Of a DNA stretch of 19,251 nucleotides, positions 1-6,913 are shown piece by piece. This DNA comes from RGIG3009 sp964389495 (GTDB lineage: Bacteria; Bacillota; Clostridia; Oscillospirales; Acutalibacteraceae), in the NCBI GenBank assembly GCA_964389495.1, contig CAYMDU010000026.1, positions 1 through 19,251 on the forward strand, written 5' to 3'. Each line of letters opens with the position of its first letter. Positions within the stretch are counted from its first letter, which is position 1. The notes under the pieces were generated by a model that was not told the origin of the DNA, ran no database searches, and was given only the letters and a program-made list of their open reading frames with translations. A program made the position numbers and the translations under genes.

Positions 1-192
1 AAAAATGTGCCCCTCATCCGGAAAATAGATGCCGGCAATCATATTCATCAGCGTGGTTTTGCCGCTGCCGTTTTCGCCCAAAATCGACAATATCTCACCG
101 CGATTGGCCGTGAGATCCACATGGTGATTGGCAACCACACTACCGAACGTCTTGGTGATTCCCTTCAATTCAATTGCTGCTTTGTTTGCCAT
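1..192 (-). CDS. ABC transporter ATP-binding protein, N-terminal part (BMP/purine-nucleoside type)
   Basis: The first 64 residues of an ATPase are present; the rest lies beyond the left edge. They hold the A-loop region (TKTFG, residues 13-17) and a complete Walker A, GENGSGKTTL (39-48), followed by MNMIAGIYFPDEG, typical of sugar- or nucleoside-importing ABC ATPases. The ATG at 192 is preceded by AGGAGGGG at a good distance. Known for the family: such ATPases, usually with two fused nucleotide-binding domains, energise import of the ligand captured by BMP lipoproteins. It lies 125 bp downstream of the BMP gene on the same strand, so it is very probably the ATPase of that transporter, with permease genes expected beyond the edge. 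Whether it has one or two nucleotide-binding domains cannot be seen. Confidence 0.93.
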   Translation of the reverse strand, partial: MANKAAIELKGITKTFGSVVANHHVDLTANRGEILSILGENGSGKTTLMNMIAGIYFPDEGHIF

Positions 193-270
193 CGAAGGCC
201 CCTCCTTTTCTTAATTTTCAACACTGCCTCGCCCAAACCGGCGGCACAGTATTCAAAGCTACGAAACGGG

Positions 271-306
271 AAAAAGGAAAGGCGGGGCAAGGTGCCCCGC
301 CTTTCC
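271..306 (-). terminator. Intercistronic hairpin between BMP gene and ABC ATPase gene
   Basis: A perfect 13-bp stem (276-288 with 294-306, 5-nt loop) begins 12 nt after the BMP stop codon. Read leftward it is followed by five T residues (271-275). It has the form of an intrinsic terminator but sits inside an apparent operon. It may therefore be a partial terminator or mRNA stabiliser that keeps the binding protein in excess over the ATPase and permease, a common arrangement in ABC operons (inference). Confidence 0.75.
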
Positions 307-317
307 ACGGGCTATCA

Positions 318-1523
318 TTAGTCGCCGTAGTTGCGATCCAACAGTGTGATGCCGTCGATTTCCACATTGAAATACGGAGCGGAACGGTGCTTGGATTCAT
401 AGAATACACCGTTTTCAATCGCTTCGGTATCCGGCGTGTACTTGTCGTCGGTATCCACATCGGCCATGTAGGTGCTCAGCACCGCGCCGTCTTTGGTGAA
501 GGTAGCGGTATCAAACACATTGATGGAGCCGTCTTTCAAACCGGCTTCCACTTCGGCCAGCTTGTCAGCCGTGCCTTCGGCCACATTCTTGCCGAGGTCG
601 GTCAGCTGAACAGCGCCGTTATCCAGTGTGCCAACCCAGTCGGTGTCGATCGCGGTACCGTTCTTCACGCAGGTGATCATGTATTCAAAGTAGGGTGTCC
701 AGTTGATGCGGGAAGAAACCAGGAAGGTTTCGGGGCAGGCAGCCGCCGTGGAACCGTTGTAGGACACATTGGGCACATTGTTGTTTTCGCAAGCCGTGGG
801 AGCGCCCATCGAGTCGGCGTGCTGGCTGATCAGCACGCAACCGCCGTCGATCAACGACTGAGCAGCCTGCTTCTCGCGCTGTTCGTCATACCACGAACCG
901 GTGAATGTAACATCCATGGTCACTGTGGGGCAAACCGATTTGGCACCCAGATAGAACGAAGTGTAACCGGACATAACCTCGGCAAAGGTGAACGCACCGA
1001 CATACCCCATTTTCGGCGTGATGGAAGAATCCGCTGCCATCATTTCGTTGAGTTTCAAGCCGGCAACTACACCCGCCATGTAGCGGCCTTGGTAGATCGA
1101 AGCAAACGCATTGTGGAAATTGGCAAGGCCGGCCGTGTGTGCCTGCGTGCCGGTGGCGTGGCAGAACTGCACATCGGGATATTCCTTGGCGGCCTCCATC
1201 AAGAAGCTCTCATGACCGAAGCTGTCGGCGAAAATAATGTCGCAATCTTCAACTTCAACCAGTTCCTTTGCTGCCTCATAGGCTTTGTTCGACTCCGGAA
1301 TTTGAGTTTTCTGTACCATCTCGACGCCCATGTTTTTGCACGCCGTGACAGCCGCGTCGATGAAATTCTTGTCGTAGGTGGAATTTTCATCGTGCAGGAA
1401 AATGAAGCCGACCTTCAATTTTTCCGCATCGTCCTTCTTGTCATCGTTGCCGGTATTGCCGCCGCAGGCAGCCATACCCAGCACCATGACGAGTGCCAAG
1501 AGCAGAGCCAGAAATTTTTTCAT
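318..1523 (-). CDS. BMP family ABC transporter substrate-binding lipoprotein
   Basis: This 401-residue protein begins with a lipoprotein signal peptide: KK, a hydrophobic core, then GMAAC with the lipidated cysteine at residue 20. A short Asp/Lys/Asn-rich tether follows, then the BMP (PF02608) fold: KVGFIF near 37-42, a DIIFADSFGH segment, the YQGRYMAGVVAG motif and GYVGAF. Known for the family: these proteins bind purine nucleosides or related ligands at the outer face of the membrane and deliver them to ABC permeases. It lies 59 bp downstream of xpt and upstream of an ABC ATPase, so a purine nucleoside or base is the likely ligand. The start at 1523 is supported by CGGAGGAAG upstream. The exact ligand cannot be read from the sequence. 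Confidence 0.93.
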   Translation of the reverse strand: MKKFLALLLALVMVLGMAACGGNTGNDDKKDDAEKLKVGFIFLHDENSTYDKNFIDAAVTACKNMGVEMVQKTQIPESNKAYEAAKELVEVEDCDIIFADSFGHESFLMEAAKEYPDVQFCHATGTQAHTAGLANFHNAFASIYQGRYMAGVVAGLKLNEMMAADSSITPKMGYVGAFTFAEVMSGYTSFYLGAKSVCPTVTMDVTFTGSWYDEQREKQAAQSLIDGGCVLISQHADSMGAPTACENNNVPNVSYNGSTAAACPETFLVSSRINWTPYFEYMITCVKNGTAIDTDWVGTLDNGAVQLTDLGKNVAEGTADKLAEVEAGLKDGSINVFDTATFTKDGAVLSTYMADVDTDDKYTPDTEAIENGVFYESKHRSAPYFNVEIDGITLLDRNYGD

Positions 1524-1582
1524 GTTGTCTTCCTCCGTTTTTGTTTTATTACAGCCGACCCATTCGGCATTGTAACCCCTCG

Positions 1583-2152
1583 TTAAATAAACGAAATTCC
1601 CGTTTCGTCCATCGATGCCACTCGTGCCAGCGATTCCACACGAATACCGCGGCTTCGAATGAGATCGCCCCCGGGCTGAAACGCCTTTTCAATGGCAATG
1701 CCCGCTCCGACAACCGTGGCCCCCGCACTTTGCACAATTTCAATCAATCCGTTCAGCGCTTGCCCGTTGGCCAAGAAATCATCGATAATCAGCACGCGAT
1801 CTTCCGGCTGAATAAAGCAACGCGACACCATGATGTGATTGGTGACGCCGTGCGTGTACGATTCCACCGTGGCGGTATACATATCTTCGCCGATGTTGGA
1901 GGTTTTGGATTTTTTGGCAAACACCACCGGCACGCCGAAATATTGTGCCGTGAGGCAGGCAATGCCAATGCCGGACGCCTCAATGGTTAAAATTTTGGTA
2001 ACGCCGCTGTCGTGAAAAAGGCGTTCGAATTCCTGCCCCAACCGGCAAATGAGCGACACATCGATTTGATGGTTTAAAAAGCTGTCAACTTTCAGGACAT
2101 TCCCCGGCAAAAATTTTCCGTCGCGCAAAATGCGTTCTTCCAGCAATTTCAC
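1583..2152 (-). CDS. xpt: Xanthine phosphoribosyltransferase
   Basis: This 189-residue protein has the usual length for Xpt. It carries the PRPP-binding loop VLIIDDFLANGQA (120-132), the IEASGI segment (58-63) and the KKSKTSN stretch typical of xanthine/guanine phosphoribosyltransferases. Known function: it converts xanthine and PRPP to XMP in the cytoplasm for purine salvage. The start is GTG at 2152, eight bases after GGAAGGGG; no ATG fits better. It is first in the operon with the BMP lipoprotein and ABC ATPase, coupling uptake to salvage. It has its own near-consensus promoter with a leader of only about 30 nt, so there is no room for the purine riboswitch often found upstream of xpt in Bacilli. 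Confidence 0.95.
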   Translation of the reverse strand: MKLLEERILRDGKFLPGNVLKVDSFLNHQIDVSLICRLGQEFERLFHDSGVTKILTIEASGIGIACLTAQYFGVPVVFAKKSKTSNIGEDMYTATVESYTHGVTNHIMVSRCFIQPEDRVLIIDDFLANGQALNGLIEIVQSAGATVVGAGIAIEKAFQPGGDLIRSRGIRVESLARVASMDETGISFI

Positions 2153-2187
2153 CGCACAAGCCCCTTCCGTGTCGTAATAGTAACTTA

Positions 2188-2216
2188 ATTGTAAACTTTT
2201 TGTTGCAAAAAGTCAA
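2188..2216 (-). promoter_or_regulatory. Sigma-A promoter of the xpt operon
   Basis: Read leftward, TTGACT (2211-2216) is followed after exactly 17 bp by TACAAT (2188-2193). Transcription should start near 2181, about 30 nt before the GTG of xpt. Confidence 0.85.
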
Positions 2217-2311
2217 CCGCTAAACGCAAAGAAAGCGGAAAAATCGTGCGTGTTGTCGGCAAAATTTTCGGTACATTTTGCCATAAAGCCGTTTTGGCCA
2301 ACACAAAAGCG

Positions 2312-2343
2312 AAAATCCCGTTCGCCACAGCGAACGGGATTTT
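2312..2343 (-). terminator. Terminator of the tRNA-Lys gene
   Basis: A perfect 13-bp stem (2312-2324 with 2331-2343, 6-nt loop) ends in a T-rich tail when read leftward. It starts directly at the tRNA 3' end, its first base overlapping the encoded CCA. It isolates the tRNA from the xpt promoter about 100 bp further on. Confidence 0.88.
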
Positions 2344-2418
2344 GGTGAACCATCGGGGATTCGAACCCCGGACACCCTGATTAAAAGTCAGGTGCTCTGC
2401 CAACTGAGCTAATGGTTC
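2343..2418 (-). tRNA. tRNA-Lys (anticodon UUU)
   Basis: The sequence folds into a complete cloverleaf of 73 nt plus an encoded CCA (2343-2345). The 7-bp acceptor GAACCAT/ATGGTTC pairs perfectly with discriminator A. The D arm is GCTC...GAGC-like, and the anticodon stem CCTGA/TCAGG encloses loop CTTTTAA (anticodon TTT). The T arm is CGGGG-TTCGAAT-CCCCG. It is a stand-alone gene with its own promoter and terminator. Confidence 0.97.
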
Positions 2419-2436
2419 ATGTGCAGTTGCTATGCT

Positions 2437-2465
2437 ATTATAGCCAACTATGAGAGAATTGTCAA
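2437..2465 (-). promoter_or_regulatory. Consensus sigma-A promoter of tRNA-Lys
   Basis: Read leftward, TTGACA (2460-2465) and TATAAT (2437-2442) are separated by exactly 17 bp, a full consensus promoter as expected for a stable RNA. The start point would be near 2430, about a dozen bases before the mature tRNA 5' end. Confidence 0.92.
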
Positions 2466-2535
2466 GAAAAATTTACAAGAACCTTGATAAATGTTTTCTT
2501 TCGTCCAAACAATTCCGCCAATTCCGCAAAAACTA

Positions 2536-2565
2536 TTGACAAGTCACGCGTTTCCCTTTTATAAT
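2536..2565 (+). promoter_or_regulatory. Sigma-A promoter of glnA
   Basis: TTGACA (2536-2541) and TATAAT (2560-2565) are separated by 18 bp. Transcription would start near 2572, giving a leader of about 25 nt that contains the GGGAAGGA ribosome-binding site at 2581. I see no clear GlnR-like palindrome here. The promoter diverges from that of tRNA-Lys, with the two -35 boxes about 70 bp apart. Confidence 0.88.
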
Positions 2566-2596
2566 TATCAGTATACAGAAGGGAAGGACGTTTCTC

Positions 2597-3931
2597 ATGA
2601 GCAAATACACCGCTGCCGATATTTTGCGCATTGTCAAAGAAGAAAACATTCGATTTATTCGGTTGCAATTCACCGATATTTTCGGTGCGTTCAAAAACAT
2701 TGCCATCACCGCCTCTCAACTGCAAAAAGCGTTGGATAAGCAGTGCATGTTCGACGGTTCTTCCGTGGAAGGTTTTGTTCGCATTGAAGAGTCGGATATG
2801 TATCTCTATCCCGACTACGACAGCTTCCTCATCTTTCCGTGGTACGAAAATTCGTGCAAAGTGGCCCGCTTGATTTGCGATGTATACACCCCCGACGGCA
2901 AGCCGTTCGCCGGCGACCCGCGCGGGCTGTTGCAGCGCGTAATCGAAGAAGCCAAAAGCATGGGGTTCGACAATTTTAATGTGGGTCCGGAATGTGAGTT
3001 CTTCCTGTTTAATTACGACGAAGAAGGCCACCCCACCACCGAAACACGCGACCGCGGCGCCTATTTTGAACTCGGCCCCACCGATTTGGGCGAAGCCGCC
3101 CGCCGCGATATGTGTTTGGCATTGGAAGATATGGGCTATGAAATCGAAGCTTCTCACCACGAAAACGCCAACGGCCAGCACGAAATCGATTTCAAATATG
3201 CCGACGCCCTAACCGCCGCCGATAACATCGTCACCTTTAAACTGGCGGTGAAAACCATTGCTCACAAACACGATATGTATGCCACCTTCATGCCCAAGCC
3301 GGTGTTCGGCCGTGCGGGCAGCGGCATGCATGTGAATATGTCTTTGTCCAAAGGCGGCAAAAACGCTTTTTACGATCCCACCGACAAACTGGGCCTCAGC
3401 AAAACCGCCTACCAATTCATTGCCGGCATTTTGGAACACGCCAAAGGCATGAGTGCCATCACCAACCCGCTGGTTAATTCCTACAAGCGGTTGGTTTCCG
3501 GGTACGAAGCACCGGTATACATTGCTTGGTCAAACAGCAACCGCAGCCCGCTGGTGCGCGTTCCCGCTTCGCGCGGCGCCGGCACCCGCATTGAACTGCG
3601 TAATCCCGACCCGTCGGCCAATCCGTATCTGGTGCTGGCTCTTTGCTTGGCCGCCGGGCTCGACGGCATTCGCCGCAATCTAACGCCACCCGAAGCCATC
3701 GATGCCAATTTGTTTGAATTGGACGAAGACGCACGCGAAGCACGCGGTATCGGGCAACTCCCCTCCAACCTGAAAGAGGCGGTTCGTGCCATGAAAGCCG
3801 ACCCGCTCATTCGCGACACACTGGGCCATCACATTTTCTCGTGCTATGTGCAACACAAAACCGAGGAATGGGAAGAATACAAAATTCGCGTCACCCCCTG
3901 GGAACTGGATCGCTATCTCGCTCGTTATTAA
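2597..3931 (+). CDS. glnA: Glutamine synthetase, type I (GSI-alpha)
   Basis: The 444-residue length is that of GSI-alpha enzymes. It has the beta-grasp N-terminus, DGSSVEGF (53-60), GPECEFFLF, the HHENANGQHEID metal/glutamate segment, the PKPVFGRAGSGMH region, and the RIELRNPDPSANPYL active-site stretch. Known function: it makes glutamine from glutamate, ammonia and ATP as a cytoplasmic dodecamer. Arg62, just after the GF motif, matches the residue that mediates glutamine feedback in Bacillus GSI-alpha; the adenylylation insert of GSI-beta is absent. It has its own promoter and a ribosome-binding site 7-8 nt before the ATG. The kinase-like gene begins 17 bp downstream and is probably cotranscribed. 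Confidence 0.97.
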   Translation: MSKYTAADILRIVKEENIRFIRLQFTDIFGAFKNIAITASQLQKALDKQCMFDGSSVEGFVRIEESDMYLYPDYDSFLIFPWYENSCKVARLICDVYTPDGKPFAGDPRGLLQRVIEEAKSMGFDNFNVGPECEFFLFNYDEEGHPTTETRDRGAYFELGPTDLGEAARRDMCLALEDMGYEIEASHHENANGQHEIDFKYADALTAADNIVTFKLAVKTIAHKHDMYATFMPKPVFGRAGSGMHVNMSLSKGGKNAFYDPTDKLGLSKTAYQFIAGILEHAKGMSAITNPLVNSYKRLVSGYEAPVYIAWSNSNRSPLVRVPASRGAGTRIELRNPDPSANPYLVLALCLAAGLDGIRRNLTPPEAIDANLFELDEDAREARGIGQLPSNLKEAVRAMKADPLIRDTLGHHIFSCYVQHKTEEWEEYKIRVTPWELDRYLARY

Positions 3932-3948
3932 GCAAAGGAGGACTTTGG

Positions 3949-4581
3949 ATGAAACACCCTGTCATCATCACCATCGCCCGCCAATTCGGAAGCGGCGGGC
4001 ACGAAATCGGCCGGCGTTTGGCCGAAAAGTTGAACATTCCGTGCTATGACAAAGAATTGCTCACCCACGCCGCGCAAGCCAGCGGCCTGTCCGAAGAAGT
4101 GATCGCCTATTTCGACGAAAAGCCCACCAGCAGCCTGCTATACACCCTGTCCACCGGCGCCTATGCCATGAACGAAACCGGCATGATGAACTATTCCATG
4201 CCCGTGAATCAGCAGGTGTTTCAGGCACAGTTCGATGCCATTCGTTCTTTGGCCGACAAAGGAGCTTGCGTTATTGTGGGCCGCTGCGCCGACTATGTTT
4301 TGCAGAATTACCCCTATTTGGTCACGGTGTACATTCACGCCGACTTAGAACGCCGCATTGCCCGCGTTTCCGAACACGACGGCATCACCGCACAGGAAGC
4401 CAAAGCCCGCATCACCCGCAGCGACAAAAAGCGCGCCAACTACTACAATTTCTACTCCGGTAAAAAATGGGGCACCGCTTCGTACTACGATTTGTGCATC
4501 AATACCCACTCTGTCAGCTACGAAAACGCCATTGAACTGATTGCCCAGCTGGCCGAAATGAAATTTGCCGACGCCGAATAA
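3949..4581 (+). CDS. Cytidylate kinase-like family protein
   Basis: This is a 210-residue P-loop protein. The N-terminus carries ITIARQFGSGGHEIGRRLA (residues 7-25), the divergent P-loop typical of the Cytidylate_kin2 family (PF13189), followed by the PCYDKELL segment. GACVIVGRCADYVL and DLERRIARV in the middle and the KKRANYYNFYSGKKWG lid-like stretch match this family. The ATG at 3949 has AAGGAGGA upstream and begins 17 bp after glnA. Family members are widespread in clostridia; true CMP kinase activity is not established for most, and real Cmk usually lies elsewhere in the genome. The biological substrate is therefore open. Pairing with glnA probably reflects a shared transcript only. Confidence 0.88.
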   Translation: MKHPVIITIARQFGSGGHEIGRRLAEKLNIPCYDKELLTHAAQASGLSEEVIAYFDEKPTSSLLYTLSTGAYAMNETGMMNYSMPVNQQVFQAQFDAIRSLADKGACVIVGRCADYVLQNYPYLVTVYIHADLERRIARVSEHDGITAQEAKARITRSDKKRANYYNFYSGKKWGTASYYDLCINTHSVSYENAIELIAQLAEMKFADAE

Positions 4582-4594
4582 CGGCCGTGCCGTT

Positions 4595-4633
4595 AAAAAA
4601 CCTCTTGCAGAAATTTCTGCAAGAGGTTTTTTT
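4595..4633. terminator. Bidirectional terminator between the kinase-like gene and mtaB
   Basis: The sequence is a perfect palindrome from A6 at 4595 to T6 at 4632, with core CCTCTTGCAGAAA and its complement (4601-4626). It has poly-A on one side and poly-T on the other, so it can terminate both converging units. It abuts the stop codon of mtaB. Confidence 0.92.
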
Positions 4634-5928
4634 CATCGAACCGCAGTCCCCACGCAAACGCCGTTTTCCCGGCCGGTAATCCGCACCGCTGTGGGAACGC
4701 CAGCCACGGCACCGGAAATAATCACCGGCACATAGGTATCGGTGTATCCTTCCCACCGGCCGTCGGCGCATTGGGTTTCCGGCAACACCGTCACCGTGGA
4801 ACCGACCAGCGCAGTTTCGTATTGCTCACGGCTGCGTTCTTCCAACGCCATCAGCTCCCGGTTGCGCCGCAGCTTTTCCGCTTGCGGTACTTGCCGGGGA
4901 TCCACCGCGGCTTTGGTTCCCCGCCGCCGCGAATACGGAAAACAGTGAATCCGCGAAAACCCGATTTCTTCCACAAATTTCAATGAGCACCGGAACTCCT
5001 CCTCGGTTTCGCCGGGGAAGCCCACCATCACATCGGTTGTCAGCGCACAGTGCGGAAAACAGGCCCGCAACTGTTCACACAGACGGCGATACTCCTCCGT
5101 GGTGTAATGCCGATTCATACGCTGCAAGGTGCTGTCGCAACCGCTTTGCAACGCCAAATGAAATTGCGGGCACAGCTTTTTGCACGCTTTCAAGCGGCCC
5201 AGCACCTCGTCGTCCAGGCAATCCGGTTCCAACGACCCCAAGCGCACACGGCAAATGCCCTCAGGCGCCGCGGCAATTTCCACCGCATCGCCAATGTTCA
5301 ATCCGATATCTTTGCCGTATGCCGTCAGGTTGATACCCACCAACACAATTTCCCGATACCCCTGCCGTGCCAACTGCTCCACTTCGGCTTTCAGCTCGGC
5401 CGCTTGTTTGGAACGCACGCGCCCGCGCGCATACGGAATGATGCAATAGGAACAAAAGCGGTCGCACCCGTCTTCGATTTTCACAAACGCCCGCGTGCGT
5501 CCCTGAAATTCGCAAATGGACAGGCTTTCGTATTCCCGCCCGTGCGGCCCAATCGCCACCACACGCTGCTTCTGCCGCCAAAACTGAGCCAACCGTTCCG
5601 GCAATTCCCGCCGCGCGGCATTGCCCAAAATCACATCCGGTTCCGGCAATCCATCGGCTTCTTCGGGGAACGCTTGCGGAAAGCACCCGGTTAGCACCAG
5701 CACCGCCTGCGGATTGTCGCGCCGGCAGCGGCGAAGAAGTTGCCGCAACTTGCGATCGCTTTCGCCGGTTACCGTGCAGGAATTGATAACCAGCACCGCT
5801 TTTCCGATATCCGGCCGACCCACCGAAAATTCGGCGGTTTCGTATCCTTGCTCTTCCAGCAAGTGCCGCATTGCCTGTGTTTCATATTGATTCACCTTGC
5901 ACCCCAAGGTGTGAAAATACGCTTTCAC
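4633..5928 (-). CDS. mtaB: tRNA t6A37 methylthiotransferase
   Basis: This 431-residue protein has the MtaB/YqeV layout. The N-terminal MTTase domain has the three cluster cysteines C10, C51 and C82 (contexts TLGCKVNQYE, INSCTVT and LTGCFPQ). The radical-SAM motif is CDRFCSYC (C155, C159, C162), followed by IIPYARGR. A C-terminal TRAM-like region starts around residue 370. Known function: it adds a methylthio group to t6A at position 37 of tRNAs reading ANN codons, using two iron-sulfur clusters and SAM. The start is GTG at 5928, preceded by AAGGAGGA lying inside the end of the upstream AraC gene. The two genes overlap by 4 bp and are translationally coupled. Confidence 0.95.
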   Translation of the reverse strand: MKAYFHTLGCKVNQYETQAMRHLLEEQGYETAEFSVGRPDIGKAVLVINSCTVTGESDRKLRQLLRRCRRDNPQAVLVLTGCFPQAFPEEADGLPEPDVILGNAARRELPERLAQFWRQKQRVVAIGPHGREYESLSICEFQGRTRAFVKIEDGCDRFCSYCIIPYARGRVRSKQAAELKAEVEQLARQGYREIVLVGINLTAYGKDIGLNIGDAVEIAAAPEGICRVRLGSLEPDCLDDEVLGRLKACKKLCPQFHLALQSGCDSTLQRMNRHYTTEEYRRLCEQLRACFPHCALTTDVMVGFPGETEEEFRCSLKFVEEIGFSRIHCFPYSRRRGTKAAVDPRQVPQAEKLRRNRELMALEERSREQYETALVGSTVTVLPETQCADGRWEGYTDTYVPVIISGAVAGVPTAVRITGRENGVCVGTAVR

Positions 5929-6770
5929 CGTAGTCCTCCTTTTTGTTGCCGATACTCACGCGGGGAACATCCGCACTGACGGCGGAATAGCCGGCTGAAA
6001 TACAACGGATTGTCATACCCCGTTAGCCGTGCCACTTCGCCCACGGAACAATCGGTTGTGCTCAACAGCTCCCGTGCCTTTGTCATGCGCACACTCATCA
6101 GGTATTGCTGCGGCGACATACCGACCTGCCGGCGAAACAAGCGGGAAAACCAGCATGCCTCCACATTGGATTGCACCGCCAGCTCTGTCACAGTTAGCGG
6201 TTCGGCAAATCGCCTTTCGATTTCCCGCACCGCCCGATCCACCATGGGGGAACGCGGCAACACCGTGTGCATTTCCCGGTCGCGCCGCGCCATGCGCACC
6301 AGCAGTTCCCGCAACAAGGCTTCGGTCATCTCATCGGCCAACGAGCGTTTAAGCTGCAATTCGCGAATCAGCGCTTCCATCAACTCGCGGTAGCGAATAT
6401 CCATTCCCACCGTGTACACTCCGCCGTGCAAACCCAACTCGGCCGTGAACGCATCGGCTTCGGTTCCGGTGAAATGCACCCAGTACACATCCGGCTGTTC
6501 ATCCAAGCGGTACCAATATTCCTGTTCTTCTTGCGGGCAATACAGCACCATGCCGCCTTCGGCAATCTTCTGCCGCTCGCCCCGCACCGAAAATTCCGCG
6601 GTACCGCCCACCAGATACAGCAACTGATAGTCCGGCCGCCCCTGCGGGCGGTGCGTGTGCAACTGCGGCATTTTAACAAACCGATAGTGCCCGGCACTCA
6701 TCACCCAAAGCGGTGCCGGATAGGGCGGCCGGTCACCGTCGGGAACGCGATACCCCGAATGATTAAACAT
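5925..6770 (-). CDS. AraC family transcriptional regulator, divergent from lacZ
   Basis: The 281-residue protein has an N-terminal cupin-type sensor: YQLLYLVGGTAEF at about 48-60, then a GGMVLYCP turn and YWVHFTG. The C-terminal AraC/XylS DNA-binding domain spans about 175-275, with two helix-turn-helix segments: LTVTELA...WFSRLFRRQVGMSP and CSVGEVARLTGYDNPLYFSRLFRRQCGCSPREYR. The ATG at 6770 follows GAGGTGAT. It is divergent from the beta-galactosidase gene across 143 bp, so it is the likely activator of that gene in response to a sugar (inference). It overlaps mtaB by 4 bp, tying a housekeeping gene to its transcript. Confidence 0.92.
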   Translation of the reverse strand: MFNHSGYRVPDGDRPPYPAPLWVMSAGHYRFVKMPQLHTHRPQGRPDYQLLYLVGGTAEFSVRGERQKIAEGGMVLYCPQEEQEYWYRLDEQPDVYWVHFTGTEADAFTAELGLHGGVYTVGMDIRYRELMEALIRELQLKRSLADEMTEALLRELLVRMARRDREMHTVLPRSPMVDRAVREIERRFAEPLTVTELAVQSNVEACWFSRLFRRQVGMSPQQYLMSVRMTKARELLSTTDCSVGEVARLTGYDNPLYFSRLFRRQCGCSPREYRQQKGGLR

Positions 6771-6788
6771 GGGATCACCTCGTTTGCC

Positions 6789-6818
6789 AGTATACCATGC
6801 TTCTCTTGCCTTTGTAAA
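6789..6818 (-). promoter_or_regulatory. Probable promoter of the lacZ-linked AraC gene
   Basis: Read leftward, TTTACA (6813-6818) and TATACT (6789-6794) are separated by 18 bp. The predicted start near 6782 leaves a leader of only about 12 nt, filled by the GAGGTGAT ribosome-binding site. Confidence 0.65.
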
Positions 6819-6830
6819 GAGAAAAATACC

Positions 6831-6908
6831 GATTTGTGCATATTTCAGTCAAGTTGCGCTATGGGAAACACCGCCGTTTTTCGCTATACTACAATTAAAA
6901 GGAGGTTA
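6831..6908 (+). promoter_or_regulatory. Control region of lacZ with a -10 but no recognisable -35
   Basis: TATACT at 6885-6890 is a good -10, but the position 17 bp upstream (6862-6867, TGGGAA) is unlike a -35 box. This suggests an activator-dependent promoter. Two loosely similar blocks, TGCATAT (6837-6843) and TGCGCTAT (6855-6862), could be AraC half-sites, but the match is weak. AAAAGGAGG (6897-6905) is a strong ribosome-binding site 8 nt before the ATG at 6914. Confidence 0.5.
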
Positions 6909-6913
6909 TTGTT

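Noticed and set aside
174..1586. Long rightward open frame of 470 codons opposite the BMP gene
   Set aside because: It is antisense to a clear lipoprotein gene, has no ribosome-binding site or recognisable domain, and arises from the codon bias of the real gene.
2153..2342. Purine riboswitch upstream of xpt
   Set aside because: The promoter at 2188-2216 leaves too short a leader, and no aptamer-like structure was seen.
2185..2403. 72-codon leftward open frame containing GVRGSNPRWFTK
   Set aside because: That peptide is the usual translation of a tRNA; the region is tRNA-Lys, its terminator and a promoter.
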